From positions 1 through 64,000 of the forward strand of contig WTCE01000005.1 of NCBI GenBank assembly GCA_013138735.1: 64,000 nucleotides of DNA, in the 5' to 3' direction. Position numbers and translations under genes: made by a program. A model generated the notes under the pieces. That model ran no database searches, was not told the DNA's origin, and worked only from the letters and a program-made list of their open reading frames with translations. The stretch is from Crocinitomix sp. (GTDB lineage Bacteria; Bacteroidota; Bacteroidia; Flavobacteriales_D; Crocinitomicaceae). Numbering within the stretch: the stretch's first letter is position 1; each line of letters opens with the position of its first letter. Shown one piece after another: positions 45,439 through 53,045 of this stretch.

Positions 45439-45999
45439 TTAAAGTAAATAGGGGAGTATAAAAAAGGTCATTATAATACCGCCAATAAAAAAGCCTATTA
45501 CGGCGATTAAAGACGGTAGTTGTAAATTACTTATACCACTAATTGCATGACCAGAGGTACAGCCGCCTGCCCATCTTGTTCCAAACCCGATTAACAAACC
45601 ACCGACAATGAGAATCATTAAACCTTTGAAGGATGTTACGGCCTCCCAACCAAATATTTCTTCTGGAAGATATGCATCTCCAGCATTTTGAAAGCCAGCC
45701 GCCTCTAAAGAAACCACTGTATTTTCACTCAAATCAATTGTAGCATCCTCAGACATATACTGCGACGCAAAAAAGCCGCCCAATACTGCACCAACAACCA
45801 CCATTAAATTCCAAAGTTGACTTTTCCAATCAAACTTGAAAAAATCGGCCGCTTTACCTGCCCCGCCAATGCTACACATTGTGCGTAGGTTTGAAGACAT
45901 TCCAAAGTTTTTGCCCGTAAGCAATAAGAATAACATAACCAATGCTATTAGAGGCCCTGAAACATACCACGGCCATGGTTGAAGAATTGCATCTAACAT
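45439..45999 (-). CDS. YeeE/YedE family transporter, N-terminal half
   Basis: 186 aa with four to five helices; 'LLIGFGTRWAGGCTSGHAISG' contains the conserved Cys-Thr-Ser-Gly-His motif, and 'LRTMCSIGG' a further Cys. Pairs with the 137-aa gene 21 bp downstream. It starts 4 bp after the universal stress protein stop. Cysteines in such channels relay thiosulfate across the membrane. Confidence 0.88.
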   Translation of the reverse strand: MLDAILQPWPWYVSGPLIALVMLFLLLTGKNFGMSSNLRTMCSIGGAGKAADFFKFDWKSQLWNLMVVVGAVLGGFFASQYMSEDATIDLSENTVVSLEAAGFQNAGDAYLPEEIFGWEAVTSFKGLMILIVGGLLIGFGTRWAGGCTSGHAISGISNLQLPSLIAVIGFFIGGIIMTFFILPYLL

Positions 46000-46003
46000 T
46001 TTA

Positions 46004-46825
46004 TTAGCAAATTAAAAGTGGTGCGTAAATATGATTCACAATGTTTTCCTGATCGGTATGATGGTTAAACAAACTAAAAAATGTTGCTTTAGTTCTTCTA
46101 GCTACTACAATTAAATCAGTGAACCCATCCGTGTGTAATTCGGAAACGCCGCTTTCTTTATCTGCACTTTTAATAATTTTTAAAGTGGCGTTTAATCCAT
46201 TCATTTCTGCAAAGGCCTGCATTACTTGTTTAATGTCAGCATCAGGCCTTTTATCATTTGGTGTTTGTATCTTAATTAATGTGATTTCACTTTCATGCCG
46301 TTTAGCAATTGTTTTTATCACATCAAAATTTTCTTTACTTGGAATAGTAAAGTCACCGATCAATGCAATTCTTTCTGGAGAGAAATTATCTCGATTGCAT
46401 TTGATGGTTAAATAAGGTAAAGTTGTATTTGCAATTATTCTTGACGGATACGTTTTAACAAAGGCATCTTCCATTACAGTAGTTTTATGTGCTCCGCCAA
46501 CAATAATATCTATTTGGTTCGTTTGAATATAATCTTTCAAAATGCTCATCTTATTTCCAGCATAAGAGTTCCGCGCAACAACTAAAGGATGTTTGATACT
46601 ATTCAGATAATCTAGGTTATTTTCCGTTTGTTTGATATATGCTGACAGGTCAAATTCTGTACAAAAATCTAAAACCCTACCGTTTATTTGAAGCGGAATT
46701 TCACCATTTGTTGGTACAATGTTCAATAAATGAATTTGCGTATCAGTTCCTTCAAATAATGAACTTGAAAAATTCACAACTGACTGATCCAATTGATTGT
46801 GTTTAATCAAAATTAGTACTCTCAT
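46004..46825 (-). CDS. Universal stress protein
   Basis: 273 aa, two UspA-like domains (RVLILIKHNQLDQSVVNFSS and ERIALIGDFTIPSKENFDVI). The nucleotide motif is degenerate (GGAHKTTVMEDAFVKTYPSR). It lies 9 bp after the Crp/Fnr regulator gene and 4 bp before the YeeE gene, so it is part of that operon. Similar proteins are commonly placed with sulfur or anaerobic regulators; its precise job is unknown. Confidence 0.82.
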   Translation of the reverse strand: MRVLILIKHNQLDQSVVNFSSSLFEGTDTQIHLLNIVPTNGEIPLQINGRVLDFCTEFDLSAYIKQTENNLDYLNSIKHPLVVARNSYAGNKMSILKDYIQTNQIDIIVGGAHKTTVMEDAFVKTYPSRIIANTTLPYLTIKCNRDNFSPERIALIGDFTIPSKENFDVIKTIAKRHESEITLIKIQTPNDKRPDADIKQVMQAFAEMNGLNATLKIIKSADKESGVSELHTDGFTDLIVVARRTKATFFSLFNHHTDQENIVNHIYAPLLIC

Positions 46826-46834
46826 AAAGTGGAT

Positions 46835-47467
46835 TTAAAAATCTAAAAATTCAATTTTATTGCGGTGTAGTTGTACTTTACCTTCTCTTTCCAGACTTTT
46901 TAGAATCCGTGAAATAACGACCCTTGAAGTGTGCAAATCATAAGCAATAGTTTGGTGCGTAATAGACAACATGGTGTCTTTCGTAACAATAACTTTATGT
47001 TTTAAATATTTTAGCACACGGTCGTGCATATTTAAAAAGGCCAAATTATCAATGGCTTCGAGCATTTCTTTGAACCTTGCATTATAACTTTCAAATACAA
47101 ATGTTCGCCATGAATGATAATCGCGTAACCAATCAGACATTTTTTGAACAGGAATCATTATAATTTTTGTGTCCATCTCAGCCATTGCACGAATCTCACT
47201 CACAGAATTTCCCATACAACATGTCAACGTCATGGCACATACATCTCCTCTTTCAAGGTAGTAGAGTAATAATTCGTCCCCATCATCATCTAATCGCGAC
47301 ACCTTTATGGCGCCTTCCAACAATAATGGCATATATCTGATACTGTCGCCAATATTTATTATAACGTCCCCTTCAATAACGTCTTTAATAAAGCCGACTT
47401 TGGAGATTTCCTCCAATAACTCTTTTTCAAATAGGTGTTCGTAATTATCTTGTAGAAGCGCTTTCAT
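46835..47467 (-). CDS. Crp/Fnr family regulator, probable persulfide-responsive activator
   Basis: 210 aa. A cyclic-nucleotide-binding fold (about 20-120) is followed by a helical linker and a winged helix-turn-helix (about 165-200: THQTIAYDLHTSRVVISRIL). In place of nucleotide-binding residues it has Cys77, Cys83 and Cys84 (GDVCAMTLTCCMG), a likely thiol switch. It lies in the same operon as transporters and a stress protein, and its gene start overlaps the DUF983 gene. The five GTAAC-N4-GTTAC palindromes in the island are its most likely binding sites; this is inference from position and geometry. Confidence 0.88.
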   Translation of the reverse strand: MKALLQDNYEHLFEKELLEEISKVGFIKDVIEGDVIINIGDSIRYMPLLLEGAIKVSRLDDDGDELLLYYLERGDVCAMTLTCCMGNSVSEIRAMAEMDTKIIMIPVQKMSDWLRDYHSWRTFVFESYNARFKEMLEAIDNLAFLNMHDRVLKYLKHKVIVTKDTMLSITHQTIAYDLHTSRVVISRILKSLEREGKVQLHRNKIEFLDF

Positions 47468-47831
47468 TTTTGGTTTTAGGTTTATAATGGAAAAAGAAAT
47501 TTGCCCAAATTATTTTAGAAAGATAATAAGAAAAAGGTGTCATGAGTACAATACCCGACACAATAATTGTTGCTAAAACAGGAATGCTCATTTCAGGAAA
47601 TAAAACGCTACAAGCTACCCAAAGGGTAACAAAAATTGCGACACCAATTGCATAAGTCACATAATATGAGCCTTGATAAAATCCAGGCTCTTTTGAGAAC
47701 TTTTCACCGCAAACGGTACATTTTTCAGCAACTTTTCCTTTAAAGCGCGATCCCTCAAAAAAATCACCTTCATGGCAATGCGGGCACTTTGAATTAAAAA
47801 TGCTGTATAATTTTGATCCTTCTTTAAGCAT
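47445..47831 (-). CDS. DUF983 family membrane protein
   Basis: 128 aa from the ATG at 47831, preferred over an upstream ATG that would overlap the promoter. An N-terminal zinc ribbon (CPHCHEGDFF, then CTVCGEKF) is followed by two membrane helices. Its end overlaps the crp gene start by 23 bp. DUF983 proteins are widespread and of unknown function. It is the first gene of the regulator-transporter operon. Confidence 0.85.
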   Translation of the reverse strand: MLKEGSKLYSIFNSKCPHCHEGDFFEGSRFKGKVAEKCTVCGEKFSKEPGFYQGSYYVTYAIGVAIFVTLWVACSVLFPEMSIPVLATIIVSGIVLMTPFSYYLSKIIWANFFFHYKPKTKNESASTR

Positions 47832-47848
47832 GACTATTACATTTCGTT

Positions 47849-47892
47849 CAAAAATAAGTCGAAGGAAAATTAAATGTTGTAACATTTGTTAC
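47849..47892 (-). promoter_or_regulatory. Sulfur-island promoter of the DUF983-crp operon
   Basis: Operator GTAACATTTGTTAC at 47879-47892 (extended palindrome TGTAACATTTGTTACA) and perfect -7 box TATTTTTG at 47849-47856, centres 33 bp apart. If the regulator binds here it controls its own operon. Confidence 0.78.
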
Positions 47893-47902
47893 AAAAGAAA
47901 AA

Positions 47903-48643
47903 CTAGCGTGTCAAAACAATATAATCTTGCAATAGTGTTTTTAAAAAGGTCAATTTCTTTTTTGGAACTTCTTCGAGATTGAGTAATTCGGCAGCTTTTG
48001 CGGCTAAATCTCTCACCAATTGTTTATGCGGTTCGTTCGGATATTTTTTAACACGTGTAATGGCGTTTTTAATTAAAATCATATCCTCATCCGTAAACTT
48101 AGAGGCATTTAAATACGTTGGTTCGTGTTTACTCCGGTCTTTTATATTTAAGATATCACGGATTGAATAAATTTGTTCGGGTTTATTCCGCACAACGGCG
48201 GTTTGGGCAAGCACATCTCCCAATCGTTGCCCTTTTTCGGTTGTTGCAATAAAAAGTGCGCCTATTGCACCAGCGGAAAACCATAAGTCAATAATTTTGA
48301 AAGACCAGCGCAATGTATAATCACCCAATGAGGCGTTTTCTCCGTTCAAATTAACGACTCGAATTCCCATTGCCATTTTTCCTGGCGTTTGTCCTTTTAG
48401 TAAAAATTCAAAAAGCAAACTATAAAACATCATAGGTAAAGTCACTATGAAATAACTCAAAATAGTCGTTAATTCTTGATTTCTCCACGCAAAACCTAAG
48501 GAACCTAATATAATTGACGTGATAATAAAGTAGACAAACATGATGAGTAAGTCTAAAAATAGTGCAATTCCACGGTTTACTACCGAAGCAGCTTCGTAGT
48601 CAATTGAAATATTATGTGATGTAATAACATCTACGGTTTTCAT
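47903..48643 (-). CDS. RDD family membrane protein
   Basis: 246 aa. The N-terminal half is an RDD domain with three to four helices (NRGIALFLDLLIMFVYFI, MMFYSLLFEFLLKGQTPGKM). The C-terminal 90 residues form a soluble helical tail. RDD proteins are proposed ion or small-molecule transporters. It ends 10 bp before the operator of the DUF983-crp operon and is not part of that regulon by any visible site. Confidence 0.87.
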   Translation of the reverse strand: MKTVDVITSHNISIDYEAASVVNRGIALFLDLLIMFVYFIITSIILGSLGFAWRNQELTTILSYFIVTLPMMFYSLLFEFLLKGQTPGKMAMGIRVVNLNGENASLGDYTLRWSFKIIDLWFSAGAIGALFIATTEKGQRLGDVLAQTAVVRNKPEQIYSIRDILNIKDRSKHEPTYLNASKFTDEDMILIKNAITRVKKYPNEPHKQLVRDLAAKAAELLNLEEVPKKKLTFLKTLLQDYIVLTR

Positions 48644-48779
48644 GGATGTGAAAATACAAATTTTGCCTTAGAATGCATAGTGCTAGGCATAAATTCGCCC
48701 AAAAAACAATTTTAATTACTTGCTAAAAATCACGCAGAATAGAAAATAGAAATAAATAAATGAATTGGTTTTGTCAATT

Positions 48780-48813
48780 TTTGCCACTCTTTTGATAAGA
48801 ATATTTATTTTTG
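48780..48813 (+). promoter_or_regulatory. Probable promoter of the 119-aa gene
   Basis: TTTG at 48780-48783, a 22-bp spacer and TATTTTTG at 48806-48813, 15 bp before the ATG at 48829. Fits the Bacteroidota housekeeping promoter pattern. Confidence 0.6.
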
Positions 48814-48828
48814 GGCAAAATTAGAAGA

Positions 48829-49188
48829 ATGGTACAAGAAGAATCAAATGCAAAAATAGACAAGCTAATTAAGGCCTTGGAAAAAGGTTTTAATGGTGAA
48901 AAGATTGTGAAGTCCTTAATGGACTTGCGAGAGGATGCACTGAAAGATGAGGACCCGCTATTGGCAAAAGTTCTTCGATTGGCTTCCGAATATATTACAG
49001 AAGAGGAGTGTTTTGACCACACGGTGGAAAAAGAAGAGGACGACGAAGGAGAAGAGTTTTTAATAACACCTGGAACGGATGCTGAGAATTTAACTTATTT
49101 AATGCACTTACTAAAAAGAGCAGATAATAAATTCAACCGTGAAGAAATTAAAGAAATGCGTACATTTTTAAAACTAAAATTGTACTAG
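48829..49188 (+). CDS. Hypothetical acidic protein (119 aa)
   Basis: Soluble, strongly acidic and helical, with an EKEEDDEGEEF stretch in the middle. The ATG at 48829 is chosen because an upstream TTG start would overlap the -7 box. Ends in a bidirectional terminator. No family recognised. Confidence 0.72.
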   Translation: MVQEESNAKIDKLIKALEKGFNGEKIVKSLMDLREDALKDEDPLLAKVLRLASEYITEEECFDHTVEKEEDDEGEEFLITPGTDAENLTYLMHLLKRADNKFNREEIKEMRTFLKLKLY

Positions 49189-49205
49189 ACAACTTTTATT
49201 TGGCA

Positions 49206-49260
49206 CAAAAAGCCCCTCTGTTTCTCGAATTATTTCGAAGACTCAGAGGGGCTTTTTTTA
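49206..49260. terminator. Bidirectional terminator between convergent genes
   Basis: GCCCCTCTG (49212-49220) pairs with CAGAGGGGC (49244-49252). Seven T's follow on the plus strand and AAAAA precedes it, so it can end both the 119-aa gene and the lipoprotein gene on the other strand. Confidence 0.88.
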
Positions 49261-49273
49261 TGTTTTAGTGTTT

Positions 49274-49846
49274 TTAAACTTCAGTAACTGGTTTAGCAGA
49301 ACGAATAGTCATCACCATATCCTCTATAATAGGCTTTAGAGCGCCTTCGTCGTTACTGCGCAACACATAGTTGTAACCATCAATTATCACCTCACCAAAG
49401 CAATGATACGAGGCTTTACCTCCTTGGCCTTCATGCAAGGTTCTTTTATACATAAAAAGGGCAGGTTCATCAACTGTGTACTCAACATCAAAAATATTGG
49501 CTAATTCGCCAATGCGTTTCTTCTCTTGCGCTACTTTATTTGTTTCCTTACCAAAATCTTCAATAATCAATTCAAATCTTGGACCAATGGTTATGTACCA
49601 TAAATAATCTCCTTCGTCGTGGTCGATTTTTGGATCGATAGATGCACCGGTTGACGAGGCAACAGACGGAAGCATCATTTTCATATTTAACCCATGAGGT
49701 ACTAGAGAAATTTCGTTCATGTCCGAAAAATCTAATGCAGTTGAGTTTAAAGAATCCGTTCCATCTGGATCTTCAGTTACTTCTGACCCACCACAACTTG
49801 TCATTAATAATGGTAGAAACGCGAATAATAGAACTATTTTTTTCAT
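49274..49846 (-). CDS. Lipoprotein of unknown function
   Basis: 190 aa. The signal ends at a lipobox (FLPLLMTSC), followed by a GGSE-rich linker and a compact beta-rich domain ('GLNMKMMLPSV', 'DYLWYITIGPRFELIIEDFG', 'YHCFGEVIIDGYNYVLRS'). Not recognised as a known family. It converges on the 119-aa gene. Confidence 0.75.
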   Translation of the reverse strand: MKKIVLLFAFLPLLMTSCGGSEVTEDPDGTDSLNSTALDFSDMNEISLVPHGLNMKMMLPSVASSTGASIDPKIDHDEGDYLWYITIGPRFELIIEDFGKETNKVAQEKKRIGELANIFDVEYTVDEPALFMYKRTLHEGQGGKASYHCFGEVIIDGYNYVLRSNDEGALKPIIEDMVMTIRSAKPVTEV

Positions 49847-50171
49847 TAGTTACTTGTTTAATTATAGCAGAAATGAATAGGTTGAGGCATCATTCAATTC
49901 CCAATTAAATGCACAAATTATCAATAATGTTGGTTGCAATTGCCCATTAAATCTGTTTGTGCTCAGTGTTTTATCGGCAACAAAAACATACCAAAAACCA
50001 TAAAAATATAGCTGTTTGCAGTTTTCTAAAGGGTTCAAGCCTTTACGCAAAGTAAAGAAAAAAATTCTGTTCTACTCAAACTTCAACATGCAAAAACAAA
50101 AATTAGCTTTATACGTTCTTATTGTTGACTTGAATTTAGTAACTTTAACTCGAGAGATTTTATCCGAAAAA

Positions 50172-50582
50172 ATGAAGATATCCGTTTGTAGAAAAGCCCA
50201 TTTTAATGCCGCACATAGATTGTACAATCCGAAATGGGATATGGCAAAAAATGATGCCGTTTTTGGCAAATGTAATAATCCAAACTTTCATGGTCACAAT
50301 TATACTTTAGAGGTTTGGGTAAAAGGAGAAATTAACCCTGATACGGGAATGGTAATTGACCTAAAACTATTGAAGGTTTTGATTAAGGATGAAATTGAAG
50401 AACGATTTGATCATAAAAATCTGAATCTTGATACGGAAGAGTTTAAAACATTGAACCCAACAGCAGAAAATATTTGCCTTACGATATGGGAAATTTTGCG
50501 TCAAAAAATTGATATGGCCTTGGAACTTCGTGTAAGACTTTATGAAACTGAGCGCAATGTTGTAGAATGTGACGGCGTTTAA
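50172..50582 (+). CDS. 6-pyruvoyl-tetrahydropterin synthase / 6-carboxytetrahydropterin synthase
   Basis: 136 aa from the ATG at 50172 (MKISVCRKAHFNAAH); longer versions add an unlikely N-terminus. Zinc ligands His15, His40 and His42 (FNAAHRLY, NFHGHNY) and the catalytic Cys34 (GKCNNPN) are present. It converts dihydroneopterin triphosphate in the queuosine or tetrahydropterin pathways. Size and Cys position suit QueD or bacterial PTPS equally. No other queuosine genes are nearby. Confidence 0.92.
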   Translation: MKISVCRKAHFNAAHRLYNPKWDMAKNDAVFGKCNNPNFHGHNYTLEVWVKGEINPDTGMVIDLKLLKVLIKDEIEERFDHKNLNLDTEEFKTLNPTAENICLTIWEILRQKIDMALELRVRLYETERNVVECDGV

Positions 50583-50584
50583 TG

Positions 50585-51475
50585 CTAATCAAAGAATTTG
50601 TAATCTGACAATTTTAATATCGTCACCAAATTGGTTGCCGCATCTCTTGTAATAATCGCGTCGATCAGCAAATTGTCTTGAGAATATACAATTTGGTTTT
50701 CCGTCAAATAAGCATCTTTCTTATAATAATGTTGTGCCAAAACATTTGAATGCGCGTCATACTCATAAATCCATTTTGAGATATAGGTACTCACGATATG
50801 TTTTTCAATGATTTTTTCTTTTACGCGCCCCAATTCATCATAAACGTAAGTAGTATTTGTATAACTCGATCCCATTTTCATACGGGCCTCCTGCCGAATC
50901 AAATAACCATTCTCTTCATAGTAAAAAAACTCTTCTTGATAAACACGCCCAGCATTGTTGTAGTAGATTTTTTTATAATCTAGTCCTTCCATTTCTAAAT
51001 ACTCAAATTTTTCAATTGAAATACTGAAGCTTTTATCCAATTCGAAACTCGCTACATCTCCAACTTTGTTAAAGTCTCGTCTATACTCTCGTTCTAAAAT
51101 ACGCCCCCGTTCGTCATAACGATAGTGATAGGAATGAAAGCCATCATTATCGGATTTACGCAAAATACTTAACTGCCCTTGCTCATTATATTCGTAAATG
51201 CTAATTAAAGTGTCGCCATATTGGGTGCGGTAATCTTGAATGAGCTGACCCTTTGCATTAAATTCATAGTAATAAACGTCTTTCGATTTTCGAATAATGT
51301 CCAACGTTGCCTTGGTCGAATAATAGCCTTTAATGGTTTTGATCTTATTTCGTTGCACGAAGGATTCGTTAAAAAAAGGCACTTCGCCAAATGTTTTACC
51401 CTCAATATTATCCAACATCTGACCGTTGGCAGAAAGGAATGAAAAAAAACAAAAGAAATAGAATACTTTTATCAT
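50585..51475 (-). CDS. YD/RHS-repeat-like exported protein
   Basis: 296 aa with a signal peptide (MIKVFYFFCFFSFLSANG). The body has about seven repeats of the type 'Y-x-Y-(N/D)-E-x-G-(Q/R)-(L/I)', as in YYEFNAKGQLIQDYR and YHYRYDERGRILEREY. Such repeats form beta-spiral shells in RHS proteins, but this protein is far too short for a toxin cage and no toxin domain is present. Surface or periplasmic; function unknown. Confidence 0.75.
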   Translation of the reverse strand: MIKVFYFFCFFSFLSANGQMLDNIEGKTFGEVPFFNESFVQRNKIKTIKGYYSTKATLDIIRKSKDVYYYEFNAKGQLIQDYRTQYGDTLISIYEYNEQGQLSILRKSDNDGFHSYHYRYDERGRILEREYRRDFNKVGDVASFELDKSFSISIEKFEYLEMEGLDYKKIYYNNAGRVYQEEFFYYEENGYLIRQEARMKMGSSYTNTTYVYDELGRVKEKIIEKHIVSTYISKWIYEYDAHSNVLAQHYYKKDAYLTENQIVYSQDNLLIDAIITRDAATNLVTILKLSDYKFFD

Positions 51476-51608
51476 GACTACAAAAAAACTTGATTTTTAT
51501 AAAATAATTGCATGAAAATTAATTTTTCGTCCACAATTAATTGATGAAAACATAACAAAATCCGAACCAAGTCCTTAATTTGGAATCAAATTTGATATTT
51601 TTGTGTCT

Positions 51609-52556
51609 ATGAGTAGAAAGAGATTATTATTCCTATTGGTTTGTCTAACTTATGTTTCAGGTATTTATGCTGGAGCTGCTGAGGATACCCATTACAAAAC
51701 GGAAAACGTAATTGTTTTAGTGATGGATGGACCGCGTTATAGCGAAACTTGGGGGGATTCTACACATCAATATATTCCAAGAATGGCCAATGACATGGCC
51801 CAACACGGCGTTATTTATACGGGTTTTAGAAATAATGGTCCAACTTATACCGCAGCTGGACATACTGCAATTACTACAGGAAAATATCAACGAATCGACA
51901 ATACGGGTCGTCAATATCCAAAGCAGCCATCAATGTTTCAATATTGGCTAAAAGCAACGGGTAAAAAAAGAACTGCAGCTTATGTCATTTCGAGTAAAGA
52001 TAAGTTGGCTTTATTGACCAATTGTAAAAATAAAAAATGGCGCGATCAATTTCGTCCTTATTCTGATTGTGGTGTAAATGGTTTTCAAACAGGTTATAGA
52101 ACCGATTTAGAAACTTATGACAAAAGTATTGAGATCTTAAAAAAGGATGAACCGAATTTGGTTTTGATTAATTTTAGACAGCCTGACTCATGGGGACATG
52201 CGGGGAATTGGAAAAAGTATTTAGCTGGAATGAAAAGAACAGATGAATATATTTACAATGTATTCCGTTACATTCAATCAGATGAGAACTACAAGGGCAA
52301 GACGACCATATTTGTAACGAATGACCACGGTAGACATTTAGATGGAAGAAAAGATGGATTTATTTCGCATGGCGACAATTGTGAAGGATGCAGAAAGATC
52401 AATTGTTGGGCTTATGGACCAGATTTTAAACGCGGTGTTATTACAGATGTTTCGAGAGAATTAATTGACATTCCCGCAACCATTTCAGAATTATTAGGTT
52501 TCGAAATGGATAAAACGGACGGAGAGGTGATGAAGGAGCTTTTTATTAAATGCTAA
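51609..52556 (+). CDS. Alkaline-phosphatase-superfamily enzyme (phosphodiesterase/sulfatase-like)
   Basis: 315 aa from the ATG at 51609; an upstream GTG would shorten the leader to nothing and put the signal peptide off the N-terminus. Signal peptide MSRKRLLFLLVCLTYVSG. Superfamily motifs: VLVMDGPRYSETWGD (metal-binding Asp), TAAGHTAITTGKY (Thr nucleophile), DSWGHAGN and TNDHGRHLDG (metal-binding Asp and His). It likely hydrolyses a phospho- or sulfo-ester outside the cytoplasm; the substrate is unknown. A small lipoprotein gene follows 7 bp downstream. Confidence 0.85.
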   Translation: MSRKRLLFLLVCLTYVSGIYAGAAEDTHYKTENVIVLVMDGPRYSETWGDSTHQYIPRMANDMAQHGVIYTGFRNNGPTYTAAGHTAITTGKYQRIDNTGRQYPKQPSMFQYWLKATGKKRTAAYVISSKDKLALLTNCKNKKWRDQFRPYSDCGVNGFQTGYRTDLETYDKSIEILKKDEPNLVLINFRQPDSWGHAGNWKKYLAGMKRTDEYIYNVFRYIQSDENYKGKTTIFVTNDHGRHLDGRKDGFISHGDNCEGCRKINCWAYGPDFKRGVITDVSRELIDIPATISELLGFEMDKTDGEVMKELFIKC

Positions 52557-52563
52557 AATTTGA

Positions 52564-53019
52564 ATGATGCCCAAAACAACAGTTAAAATTATTGGATTCT
52601 TATTTTGTATTGTGCTTTTTGCCAATTGCAAAAAAGAAGGTTGCATTGATGAAACGGCATTAAACTATGACCCAAAAGCAAAAGTGAACGATTTTTCCTG
52701 TGTCTATGCGGGAGATCCATATATTGGAACATATGAAGTTACAGATTCGCTTTATATGCCAATGTTAACTGAAATTTCGACGGTTTATCAAAAAGTAAAT
52801 ATAGTTGGGACAGGTTCGGACACGCTTTACCTCACCCATTACCGCAATACTGATTATGACTTAATCATTGTGATGGGTGGAGATTCATTTACTGTTCCAG
52901 AGCAAGAAATTTGGGAAGATCAAAGTGTTTCTGGAAGTGGTTTCTATCGAAATGATTCCCTTTTTTATCTGATTAGCGGACCTGACTATGACAATAGAGG
53001 AAACGGTGGGAAATTTTGA
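52564..53019 (+). CDS. Small lipoprotein
   Basis: 151 aa. Signal ends at a lipobox (LFANC), then GCIDETALNYDPKAKVNDFS, a 'GCxDxxAxNYDPxA' motif that binds metal and sits after many Bacteroidota lipoprotein signals. The rest is a small beta-rich domain. Two ATGs 3 bp apart leave the start open by one residue. Probably co-transcribed with the phosphatase-like gene. Confidence 0.8.
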   Translation: MMPKTTVKIIGFLFCIVLFANCKKEGCIDETALNYDPKAKVNDFSCVYAGDPYIGTYEVTDSLYMPMLTEISTVYQKVNIVGTGSDTLYLTHYRNTDYDLIIVMGGDSFTVPEQEIWEDQSVSGSGFYRNDSLFYLISGPDYDNRGNGGKF

Positions 53020-53045
53020 ATCAAATTCTATTAACCTGAATTTGA

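Noticed and set aside
50585-51475. RHS-type toxin
   Set aside because: Only about seven short repeats, no toxin tip or immunity gene.
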